Positions 16,662-23,738 of a stretch of 64,000 bases of DNA are shown in pieces (position 1 is the first letter of the stretch; every line of letters starts with the position of its first letter). The position numbers and the translations under genes were made by a program. The notes beneath the pieces are model-generated. The model did not search any database, was not told the DNA's origin, and was given only the letters and a program-made list of their open reading frames with translations. The DNA lies in assembly GCF_027568575.1 (NCBI RefSeq), contig NZ_JANUVP010000001.1; one strand, 5' to 3'. Origin of the DNA: Caldifermentibacillus hisashii. Lineage in GTDB: Bacteria > Bacillota > Bacilli > Bacillales > Caldibacillaceae.

Positions 16662-18125
16662 TTACCGATCCGGGTCTTTCGGATCCAAAAACTTCGGGCG
16701 TGTCCTCTTCAACGGAATTGGCGCCCGAATGATGATGTCCATCATCCCCTTGAAGTCAAAAGGAATAAATGGCCACAAATAAGGGACATTATAGGATTTC
16801 ATGGTAACCAACAAAAGCACCCATAAAAAGGTACCAATAACAAAACCAATTTCATGGAGGATGGCAGTCAAGGTTAATAAAATAAGACGGAAAATTCGGT
16901 TGGCCAGACTCATTTCATAGCTAGGTGTTGCAAACATCCCAATCGCAGCAATAGATAAATAAAGAATCACTTCATTGGAAAACAGACCAACTTCAACGGC
17001 AACTTGGCCGATCATTAGTGCGGCGACTAAACCGAGTGCAGTTGCCAATGAATTCGGGGTATGGATCGCGGCCATCCTTAACATATCGATCCCAACTTCG
17101 ATTAATAAAAATTGAAGATATAACGGAATTTGACCGTCTTCATTCGGACCGATAAAAGAAAGTCGTTCCGGTAACAGTTCCGGTTGAACGGCCAATAAGT
17201 ACCAAAGCGGTAATAAAAATATCGATGCCCAGACAGCCAAAAACCGGACAAGTCGTAAGTAAGCACCGACCACCGGCTTATTTCGGTATTCCTCCGCATG
17301 TTGCAGATGGTGCCAAAAGGTTGTCGGTGCAATGATGACGCTGGGAGAACCGTCGACAATAATGCAGACATGCCCTTCATATAAATGAGCGGCAGCGGTA
17401 TCCGGCCTTTCGGTATAACGGACGGTTGGATACGGATTCCAATGATTACCGGATATAAATTCTTCTACTGTTTTTTCGGCCATTGGAATCCCGTCTGTAT
17501 CAATTTTTTCAAGAGACTTTTTAATATCTATTACAAGGTCTTCATCTGCTATATCTTCCAAATAGCAAACAACAACATCGGTTTTCGAGCGGCGACCGAC
17601 TTGCATATATTCCATCCGCAGTGTCCGGTCACGAATCCGCCTTCTCGTTAAAGCTGTATTAAATACTAATGTTTCAACATAACCGTCTCTGGAACCACGG
17701 ACAACACGTTCAATATCCGGTTCTTCCGGGCTCCTTGCCGGATATGTTCTTGCATCGATTAAAATTGCCTTATCGATACCATCCACAATTAATGCAGTAG
17801 GTCCGGCCAACACCATGTCAGCAACTTTTTGCAAATCATCGGTTGTATCAATTTCAACATAGGGTATATAGCTTCGAAGTAATTTTTCTAATGGATGGTC
17901 AGAAATTTCTTCCGCCTTTAGTCCGCTAAGCAGCTTCATTATTTGCACAAAAACATCATCTTTAATAAAACCATCAATGAAAAAGACTGCCATATCCCGC
18001 TCAGCATAAAGTAAGTCAAGTTGAATGACATCAAAGCTCTTTCCAATTCCTAAAATCTGCCTTAAATTGTTTATATTCTCATGGATGTTTTTCGAAACAG
18101 TAATTTTTTCATTATTCGTTTCCAT
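16662..18125 (-). CDS. GerA/SpoVAF-family spore membrane protein
   Basis: A 487-residue member of the GerA-A subunit family. The N-terminal cytoplasmic domain (residues about 1-290) carries DARTYPARSPEEPD, VVRGSRDGYVETLVFNTALTRRR-type motifs and HVCIIVDGSPSVIIAPTTFW; a membrane domain of about five helices follows (LVRFLAVWASIFLLPLWYLL onward). Such proteins sit in the spore inner membrane and take part in germinant response or dipicolinate release. The N-terminal sequence most resembles SpoVAF, but no spoVA genes are adjacent and there are no B or C subunit genes. GAATA-N17-CATGTGTA upstream faintly resembles a sigma-G promoter. Confidence 0.8.
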   Translation of the reverse strand: METNNEKITVSKNIHENINNLRQILGIGKSFDVIQLDLLYAERDMAVFFIDGFIKDDVFVQIMKLLSGLKAEEISDHPLEKLLRSYIPYVEIDTTDDLQKVADMVLAGPTALIVDGIDKAILIDARTYPARSPEEPDIERVVRGSRDGYVETLVFNTALTRRRIRDRTLRMEYMQVGRRSKTDVVVCYLEDIADEDLVIDIKKSLEKIDTDGIPMAEKTVEEFISGNHWNPYPTVRYTERPDTAAAHLYEGHVCIIVDGSPSVIIAPTTFWHHLQHAEEYRNKPVVGAYLRLVRFLAVWASIFLLPLWYLLAVQPELLPERLSFIGPNEDGQIPLYLQFLLIEVGIDMLRMAAIHTPNSLATALGLVAALMIGQVAVEVGLFSNEVILYLSIAAIGMFATPSYEMSLANRIFRLILLTLTAILHEIGFVIGTFLWVLLLVTMKSYNVPYLWPFIPFDFKGMMDIIIRAPIPLKRTRPKFLDPKDPDR

Positions 18126-18517
18126 GTTTTTTTACACCTGCCTAATTTTGGCTAACAGGATGGAGATCTCCTATCGGTACACATGTAAAAATATCTAAAG
18201 ATTATTCAGAAATACCAGTTTTATGACACCCTATTTTTCACCTAAGTGTCCAAGAGGTGCTTTATCAAAAATATTTCGTTCTTTCGACACTATATCCTAC
18301 CTTAATGTTTGGACAATCGGTTTTTTCGCCTAATTACCATAATAGACAAAGATATATCCCTTCATACTTCTTTGTTCATCATTTTTACGGTAATAAACTT
18401 ATTCAAACTCCGCCATCTTGAAATAAATACCGGATCATACATAGATGGACAAGAACATACACTGGTAAAGGAACGAATGATCAATTAATCTATTTAATGA
18501 ATGGCGGGGAGTAATAG
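18126..18517. other. Divergent intergenic region, no gene seen
   Basis: 392 bp separates the GerA-family gene from the divergent anchored-protein gene. It is AT-rich and contains no plausible ORF. It should hold both promoters. I see no strong sigma-A pair and only the weak sigma-G-like match noted for the GerA gene. Confidence 0.5.
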
Positions 18518-19393
18518 ATGAAAACGACAAAAACTTTTCTAATCATATGTTCAGCTCTGATTACCATAACCGCATCTCTGTATTTTTTTCATTTTAAAAA
18601 TAATCAAACGGTTGAGAGCATCACTTATTTTCCTCTGGATACAGAAGCACAGTTCCTTGATGCAAAAACAAAAATAATGAATATCAAAACTGATCAAAAT
18701 CGTTATCAGTTTTCTGTAAAGTCCTATTCTCGATTGGATCGTCCAACTTATTTACGGCAGGATATAACTTTCATTTTTGCGGGCGGAATTCTTATCGGTA
18801 AACTGGGGAAATGGGAGGAGAGTACAGACAGTTTGGAATTAAGTGGAATTTTTACCGAAAAAGATAATCAAATTGTTAGAGCCATTAGTTTTCACCATGC
18901 CGAATTGCATGCAAAAGAAACCATTACAAGCAGTCAAAGCATGTCCGATGATTTTCTCTATATCATCCCAAATGCCCTCCCATCCCTTGTTTCTTTCCAA
19001 ACGCCGAGTAATGAAGAGGAAACAGGATGGAAGGAAGTCCTGGATAAAGAAGAAAATCAAATCATTTCAACAAATTTAAAAAAAGCAGTAAGACAGCTTG
19101 ATATTGATTTGGCTGAGTTTCATATAATTCCCTTACCTTTATTAGCCAATTATCAAAAACAGCCGCTCCCTTCCTTTTCCAGACAAAAATCAGATGAAAT
19201 TATCGGTCAACTTTGGGAAGGGCTATATAAGAACTATTATTTGGGAATAAGAAAACAAAACGGTCAACTCATTTCACCAATCGGCAGTACCGTTCCTATT
19301 GTTTTACTATCAAAAGCAAAACAATACCTTTACGTCATTTTTCAAACAGCAGACAACGAATTTATCTCACTAAAACAACAAATCAATAACTAG
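18518..19393 (+). CDS. Membrane-anchored extracytoplasmic protein of unknown function
   Basis: A 291-residue protein I do not recognise. A single N-terminal signal anchor (residues about 6-26: TFLIICSALITITASLYFF) lacks a lipobox or clear cleavage site, so the remaining 265 residues probably lie outside the membrane. They have mixed strand/helix character without cysteines or catalytic motifs; IGSTVPIVLLSKAKQYLYV near the end is a likely beta hairpin. GGCGGGGAGTAATAG precedes the ATG. Its stop codon overlaps that of the convergent gluP by four bases. Its position between a germination gene and a protease hints at a spore or envelope role, but this is inference. Confidence 0.65.
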   Translation: MKTTKTFLIICSALITITASLYFFHFKNNQTVESITYFPLDTEAQFLDAKTKIMNIKTDQNRYQFSVKSYSRLDRPTYLRQDITFIFAGGILIGKLGKWEESTDSLELSGIFTEKDNQIVRAISFHHAELHAKETITSSQSMSDDFLYIIPNALPSLVSFQTPSNEEETGWKEVLDKEENQIISTNLKKAVRQLDIDLAEFHIIPLPLLANYQKQPLPSFSRQKSDEIIGQLWEGLYKNYYLGIRKQNGQLISPIGSTVPIVLLSKAKQYLYVIFQTADNEFISLKQQINN

Positions 19394-20562
19394 ATGTTTG
19401 GAAACTGATATCCATAGTAAAGGGCAATGGCTGTAATGACAACGGTTAGCAATAAATAATACATTCTATAGCGTTTTTTCGTATCCGGAAGTCCGAGAAT
19501 GCCTGCTGCCAGAAACCCGCCAATCATTCCACCCATATGCCCGGAAATATCGATAGAAGGGACGGCAAAACCGATAACAACATTCACACTAATCAAGGCG
19601 AGAATATTGGGCCCGATCGTCCGGAAAAAAGTGTGTTTATGCTCGATTCCGAAATAAAGAAGAGCTCCAAATAAGCCGAAAATGGCCCCACTGGCACCGG
19701 CTGATAAATGTGAACTAAAAATAAAACTCGCCAGCGTTCCGAAAAAGCCGGAAAAAAGATAAATTATTAAAAATCGGAGCCGACCAAAAATGCTTTCAAC
19801 AGCCGTTCCCAAATAATAAAGACTGAGTCCGTTCATAAACAAATGGAGAAATCCAATATGTAAAAACATCGGTGTAAAGAAACGCCACCATTCACCATCT
19901 AAAATGGCCGGATTATATTTTGCGCCGAAATAAAGTAACACGTACGGGTTGGTACTCCCTCCGTTCATTTCTAATAAAATAAACACGAAAGTAATAGCAA
20001 CTAATAGAAAATAAGTAAAAAACGGTTTGGTCCGGTTAAACAACTGTTTTTCACGTTTTTCGGCAGCTATGGTTTCTTGAGCAATCAGACTTTTTAGAGC
20101 ATCCACTTCATAATCAGAATAATCTTCTTTTATTTGACCGAACGGATTTTGCCCGATAATTTTTGTCACGAATTGAACGGAGTCTTGCAAATGACTTTCA
20201 TCAAATAAAATGGAATACATTTTCGTTTTTACATTTTCGATTTGAACGGGACGATTGACGTACGGTTCATATGAATCCACCGGTGGGAGACTGGTGAAAT
20301 AAATATTCAACACTTGAAATTTATTGCGAAAATACATTTTACGAATCTTATCCGCTTGCAAAATCGTTTGCTTCATATCGGAACGCAGCCAATTGCTCCA
20401 GTCAATATCTTTCCGTTTCACCCGAATCAACGGAAATTGTTTATGAACGATGTTTTCCAACCAAACTTCCTGTTGATCCTCAGCCAAATGCATAATTCGA
20501 TATCCATCTACAATCATGGAATGAATAAATTTCCAGTATAAATAATCGGTATGGTAACTCAA
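19390..20562 (-). CDS. gluP: Rhomboid intramembrane serine protease GluP/YqgP
   Basis: A rhomboid protease of about 390 residues. It has a long soluble N-terminal domain (residues 1-160) followed by six or seven transmembrane helices. The catalytic Ser is in GASGAIFGLF and the catalytic His in SGHMGGMIGG; LHIGFLHLFMNGLSLYYLG is the rhomboid HxxxN region. B. subtilis YqgP has an additional C-terminal TPR domain; this protein stops right after the last helix (YYGYQFPNI). I prefer the TTG at 20562, with AGGGA five bases upstream, over an upstream ATG at 20601 without a ribosome-binding site. In B. subtilis YqgP acts in membrane protein quality control, including of MgtE. Confidence 0.9.
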   Translation of the reverse strand: MSYHTDYLYWKFIHSMIVDGYRIMHLAEDQQEVWLENIVHKQFPLIRVKRKDIDWSNWLRSDMKQTILQADKIRKMYFRNKFQVLNIYFTSLPPVDSYEPYVNRPVQIENVKTKMYSILFDESHLQDSVQFVTKIIGQNPFGQIKEDYSDYEVDALKSLIAQETIAAEKREKQLFNRTKPFFTYFLLVAITFVFILLEMNGGSTNPYVLLYFGAKYNPAILDGEWWRFFTPMFLHIGFLHLFMNGLSLYYLGTAVESIFGRLRFLIIYLFSGFFGTLASFIFSSHLSAGASGAIFGLFGALLYFGIEHKHTFFRTIGPNILALISVNVVIGFAVPSIDISGHMGGMIGGFLAAGILGLPDTKKRYRMYYLLLTVVITAIALYYGYQFPNI

Positions 20563-20744
20563 ACGATTCCCTGCTTTCCTATTCCAATTTCTTACTACCA
20601 TTGTAATGGAGTAAACGAAAAAATTGCAACAAAGAAAAGCGCAGGTGACTATTCATCTTTGTTCAAACGGGACTTAATCCGTCGCGCTCAGAAATTGACA
20701 ACAAAAATACGAAGGGCGCCCGCTCAATGACCTGGCATTGGCAA

Positions 20745-20775
20745 CAAAAAAAGACAGACCAATCAAAGCCTGTCC
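20745..20775 (-). terminator. Terminator after the yqgO-like gene
   Basis: On the minus strand GACAGGC pairs with GTCTGTC (one G-T pair) and is followed by TTTTTTTG, nine bases past the gene's stop. Confidence 0.7.
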
Positions 20776-20783
20776 AAAATTCT

Positions 20784-20978
20784 TTATTGAGCAGATGTTG
20801 TCCGAAAAGATGAACGGATAAATAAGTTTCGAATACTCGGGATCCGCATGGAAGTAGCCACCGCCCATTTTCTAATCCGTTCGTTGGCTAAAACCCAATT
20901 CATGATGTGGTAACGATATTGAAAAGCCTTGACAATCGCATAGCCTACAAACATTAACTTCAACAAACGTGATAACAT
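20784..20978 (-). CDS. Small basic protein, positional counterpart of YqgO
   Basis: A 64-residue protein from the ATG at 20978 (MLSRLLKLMFVGYAIVKAFQ), with TAGGAGG nine bases upstream. It has one hydrophobic stretch (residues 5-18) and a strongly basic C-terminal half (RIRKWAVATSMR, RNLFIRSSFRT). B. subtilis carries a small gene, yqgO, at this place between yqgN and yqgP. I cannot confirm similarity from sequence alone. Function unknown. Confidence 0.65.
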   Translation of the reverse strand: MLSRLLKLMFVGYAIVKAFQYRYHIMNWVLANERIRKWAVATSMRIPSIRNLFIRSSFRTTSAQ

Positions 20979-21052
20979 TGATTTCAACCTCCTAAAAATA
21001 GTTTTTGGCAAATTTCGTTTTTTATCCAAAAATTATCTTGGAGGCCGCCGAC

Positions 21053-21622
21053 TCATTTTTCAAACCCATACATATTATCATCGGTCAGGATTTTTTTCAG
21101 CTGATAATCATATTCCTCAAACGGTAACCAATCGACCAGTTGTTCCTGGAACGATAAAACGATGGACTCCCCGGTAAAATTCGGTAAAAAACGATCATAA
21201 TACCCGCCGCCATAACCCAAGCGAAAGCCGTTTTTTGTAAAAGCTAAACCCGGGACAAATAATAAATCTATTTTAGCAGGATCCGTTTTTTCTGCTTTTT
21301 TGGGCAATGGTTCATATAATCCAAAATAACCCTTCTCTACTTCAGAAAAGTTGTGAATTGTATAAAATTGCAAAGCCCTGCTCGAAGGAATACATTTTGG
21401 CACCGCCACTAATTTTTCTTCGGACCAAGCTCTCTCAATGATTGGGTGTGTATTGACTTCAGGAAACCTGGAAATTGTAATGCCAATCATTTTTGCCTTA
21501 TTCCATTCTTCTGTTTTAAACAATTTTTCCGCGATCAAACTTGACTTTTCATGATAATCTTCTTTTGTAAGCAATAACAGTTTGGCCTTCATTTTTTCCC
21601 TGAATTCTTTTTTCGATATCAT
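21053..21622 (-). CDS. yqgN: 5-formyltetrahydrofolate cyclo-ligase
   Basis: A 189-residue enzyme converting 5-formyl-THF with ATP to 5,10-methenyl-THF. Family motifs are visible: the N-terminal KKEFREKMKAKL helix, the FPEVNTHP substrate loop, and the C-terminal signature DLLFVPGLAF...RLGYGGGYYDRFL. AGGAGGGG precedes the ATG. It salvages 5-formyl-THF, complementing the gcv genes at the window start in one-carbon metabolism. Position and length match YqgN. Confidence 0.93.
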   Translation of the reverse strand: MISKKEFREKMKAKLLLLTKEDYHEKSSLIAEKLFKTEEWNKAKMIGITISRFPEVNTHPIIERAWSEEKLVAVPKCIPSSRALQFYTIHNFSEVEKGYFGLYEPLPKKAEKTDPAKIDLLFVPGLAFTKNGFRLGYGGGYYDRFLPNFTGESIVLSFQEQLVDWLPFEEYDYQLKKILTDDNMYGFEK

Positions 21623-21644
21623 CAGACCCCTCCTATTGTGCGAA

Positions 21645-21760
21645 AGAAAACTAAAGCGATTGCCGTCGAGTTTGGCAACCTTGCTGGAATTTAAACTGTA
21701 CCGTATAAAAACCCATGCGATTGACGCCGAATTTACCTTCCTTCTGGTATTTAAACTTTT
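21645..21760. repeat. Two tandem copies of a dispersed intergenic repeat
   Basis: GCGATTGCCGTCGAGTTT...TTGCTGGAATTTAAACT (21656-21698) and GCGATTGACGCCGAATTT...TTCTGGTATTTAAACT (21717-21760) are diverged direct repeats 61 bp apart. The first is preceded by AAAGAAAACT, as in the repeat at 38324. The pair lies between yqgN and the rpmG terminator and encodes nothing visible. Confidence 0.65.
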
Positions 21761-21770
21761 GCGAATGAAG

Positions 21771-21798
21771 AAAAACAGCAGGAGAAATCCTGCTGTTT
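21771..21798 (-). terminator. rpmG terminator
   Basis: AAACAGCAGGA pairs perfectly with TCCTGCTGTTT around a four-base loop. On the minus strand it starts inside the rpmG stop codon and ends in TTTTTCTT. It is a strong intrinsic terminator. Confidence 0.88.
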
Positions 21799-21946
21799 AC
21801 TTTGTTTCACGATGTACTGTAGTTTTTTTATCACGAGGACAATATTTCTTTAATTCTAAACGATCGGGATTATTACGTTTATTTTTTGTGGTTATATAAT
21901 TACGTTCACCGCACTCAGTACATGCCAATGTAATGTTTACGCGCAT
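21797..21946 (-). CDS. rpmG: 50S ribosomal protein L33
   Basis: A 49-residue protein I translated by hand: MRVNITLACTECGERNYITT at the start and KKYCPRDKKTTVHRETK at the end. It is the zinc-ribbon form of bL33 with a CxxC (CTEC), although the second knuckle shows only one Cys (YCPR), so the full four-cysteine zinc site is absent here. GGAGGGAAT precedes the ATG. The terminator begins at the stop codon. Bacillus genomes carry several L33 paralogues; this is the rpmGA position. Confidence 0.93.
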   Translation of the reverse strand: MRVNITLACTECGERNYITTKNKRNNPDRLELKKYCPRDKKTTVHRETK

Positions 21947-22000
21947 ATTATTCCCTCCAGTCCATTCACAAATTACGACCTTACTATAATATCATTTAAT

Positions 22001-22591
22001 TCATGAAAAAGCTAGTCTCGATTTTAGCTGTTCATCCCGAATTAACAATTCTTTTTCAGAAAAGGTTTTTGAGGCAAGCGTCCATGTATAGGCTATGGTC
22101 GTCTCATAAGGAACAAGCAGTTGTTCGAGGGTGTATAAGCCAACAACATTCCCGGTTCCAATCGGATTAAATGGAATCACTCCGTCGCAAATTTTTTCAA
22201 TGTATTGATTCTTTTTTAAAACACCATATTGACTCATCGAGGTACCGTTAATCATCCCCGATGCCAAAAACAATCCATCTTCATTCGTTAAAAATAAAAC
22301 ATCCTTTTTCGGTGAGACAAAAACGTAATTGTTTTTCAGCTCGTTTAAATTGCTTTCGACAAATACTTTTATCGGTACTCTTTGATCTGTTAAATTGCTA
22401 ATAGAAAGCTTTGCCAAAAGAATATCATCTTTCGTATGCAAATAGCGGCAATTAATATGAAAGCTGCCGTCCATTAACCAATTTTCTCCCGCCGTTATTT
22501 TCTTCATTTTTCCATTCCAATAAAGATAATGATTAAATTTCAACTGATATTTCATTTTCATTAAATAATCTTCCGTATGCAAAATATTCAT
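22001..22591 (-). CDS. Conserved-looking protein of unknown function
   Basis: A 196-residue soluble protein I do not recognise, starting MNILHTEDYLMKMKYQLKF with GGGAGTGG upstream. It has a high strand propensity with alternating hydrophobic residues (KKDVLFLTNEDGLFLASGMI, ETTIAYTWTLAS), suggesting a beta-sandwich. No signal peptide, membrane helix or catalytic motif is visible, and there are only two scattered cysteines (INCRY, EKICDG). It stands alone, with a 276-bp AT-rich upstream region that separates it from the divergent yqzD-like gene. Function unknown. Confidence 0.6.
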   Translation of the reverse strand: MNILHTEDYLMKMKYQLKFNHYLYWNGKMKKITAGENWLMDGSFHINCRYLHTKDDILLAKLSISNLTDQRVPIKVFVESNLNELKNNYVFVSPKKDVLFLTNEDGLFLASGMINGTSMSQYGVLKKNQYIEKICDGVIPFNPIGTGNVVGLYTLEQLLVPYETTIAYTWTLASKTFSEKELLIRDEQLKSRLAFS

Positions 22592-22867
22592 CGTTTCCAC
22601 TCCCATTCTATATGTTATCTTCCTCTATTTTCACCAATTACTTTTTCAAAATTATTATTATATTCATCGTAACACCAAATCATTATTCGAACAATAAACG
22701 CAATTTGTCATATTTTGTTATTTTACCTATGTTTTTTTCGCCATATTTTTTGTAAAATTGACAGGCTTTGATATGATATATGTAAAAATAGGAAAAATTT
22801 CTCAGTTATTATTTATCTATGTTGTTCCTTGTCAAATTATGATAAACTTTACGGTGGGAGTGATGAT

Positions 22868-23224
22868 ATGGATATTTTAATATTCGTACTAATGGCTATC
22901 GCGATTATTTTGATCGTTGTTTCATTTTTTCTTCCCGATCGTACGAAAGAATTGAGCAATGAGGTTGAGCAATTGTCAATCCAGATGTACCAGGAAAATT
23001 TTCAAATCAAAAAACGATTGAAAGTTTTAGAAGAAGAATTATTAATTCCTGGTGACATGGATAAAAACCCTTCTCAAGCCAAAAACCCGAATCCAATCAT
23101 TGTCGGACAAGTTCGTCTTTTACATGAGCAAGGATTGACTGTGGAACAAATTGCGAAACAGTCTGCACTAAGTGAGGATGAAGTGAAGCAAATTTTAGAA
23201 ACGATTAAGGTGGTCAAGCAATGA
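22868..23224 (+). CDS. Single-pass membrane protein, YqzD-like
   Basis: A 118-residue protein with one N-terminal helix (residues 2-22: DILIFVLMAIAIILIVVSFF), a coiled-coil-prone stretch (ELSNEVEQLSIQMYQENFQIKKRLKVLEEEL) and a C-terminal helix-turn-helix-like segment (VRLLHEQGLTVEQIAKQSALSEDEVKQIL). GGTGGGAG precedes the ATG at 22868. It overlaps the next gene by four bases (ATGA). Size and partner fit B. subtilis YqzD, which pairs with YqzC. Function unknown. Confidence 0.7.
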   Translation: MDILIFVLMAIAIILIVVSFFLPDRTKELSNEVEQLSIQMYQENFQIKKRLKVLEEELLIPGDMDKNPSQAKNPNPIIVGQVRLLHEQGLTVEQIAKQSALSEDEVKQILETIKVVKQ

Positions 23225-23688
23225 ATAGACTGAACGTTCGCTTTTTTAGTATTGGAATGTTGGTTGCTTCGATCATTATTTTCCTGTACGGGTTCTTTTT
23301 TGAAAATGATACGGCTAAATCGGAACCAACAGCCGAAAAAGAAGGATATACTCTAGTCGAAAAGGACAGATTGGATTTATTTAAAGAGAAAATTGCCGGT
23401 CTTGAAGCGGAAAATGCAGAGTTAAAAAAAACGATCGAGGAAAGCAAAAATGCACCAACGAATACAGCAGAACAAGAAAAAGAACAAGTATTTATGTTCG
23501 AAATTAGAGAGGGCATGAGTTTGGAAGATATTGCCAGAGGTCTTGCGGGAATTCATATTATTACCGATCAAAATGATTTTATTAACTTCATGGTCCAAAA
23601 CGGATATGAAAAAAGAGTTCAACCGGGACAATATGAATTTAAGCAAGGAATATCAAACCAAGAAATTGCTGATATGATTACAAAATGA
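23221..23688 (+). CDS. YceG/MltG-like small membrane protein, YqzC-like
   Basis: A 155-residue protein with an N-terminal signal anchor (residues 8-26), a coiled-coil linker (LFKEKIAGLEAENAELKKTIEE) and a C-terminal domain (EIREGMSLEDIARGLAGIHIITDQNDF...QPGQYEFKQGISNQEIADMI) like the LysM-like part of endolytic transglycosylase MltG. The catalytic MltG core is missing, so it is not itself a lytic enzyme. It is coupled to the preceding gene by an ATGA overlap. In B. subtilis yqzC/yqzD lie beside the pst operon; here pbpA follows directly. Confidence 0.72.
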   Translation: MNRLNVRFFSIGMLVASIIIFLYGFFFENDTAKSEPTAEKEGYTLVEKDRLDLFKEKIAGLEAENAELKKTIEESKNAPTNTAEQEKEQVFMFEIREGMSLEDIARGLAGIHIITDQNDFINFMVQNGYEKRVQPGQYEFKQGISNQEIADMITK

Positions 23689-23690
23689 TA

Positions 23691-23738
23691 AAAAGGAACT
23701 GCCTTGGAGTGAATACTCCTGACAGTTCCTTATTTTTT
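23691..23738. terminator. Bidirectional terminator between yqzC-like gene and pbpA
   Basis: AAGGAACTG pairs with CAGTTCCTT, with an internal GGAGT/ACTCC pairing, and is flanked by an A run on one side and T7 on the other. It serves the convergent genes on both sides. Confidence 0.88.

Noticed and set aside
21582..21899. Plus-strand ORF of 105 codons across the yqgN-rpmG gap
   Set aside because: It runs through repeats and the rpmG terminator and is antisense to rpmG; no start signal.
22758..22800. Sigma-A promoter upstream of the yqzD-like gene (TTGACA at 22758)
   Set aside because: The -35 is perfect but no acceptable -10 lies 16-18 bp downstream; TATGTA needs 15-bp spacing.
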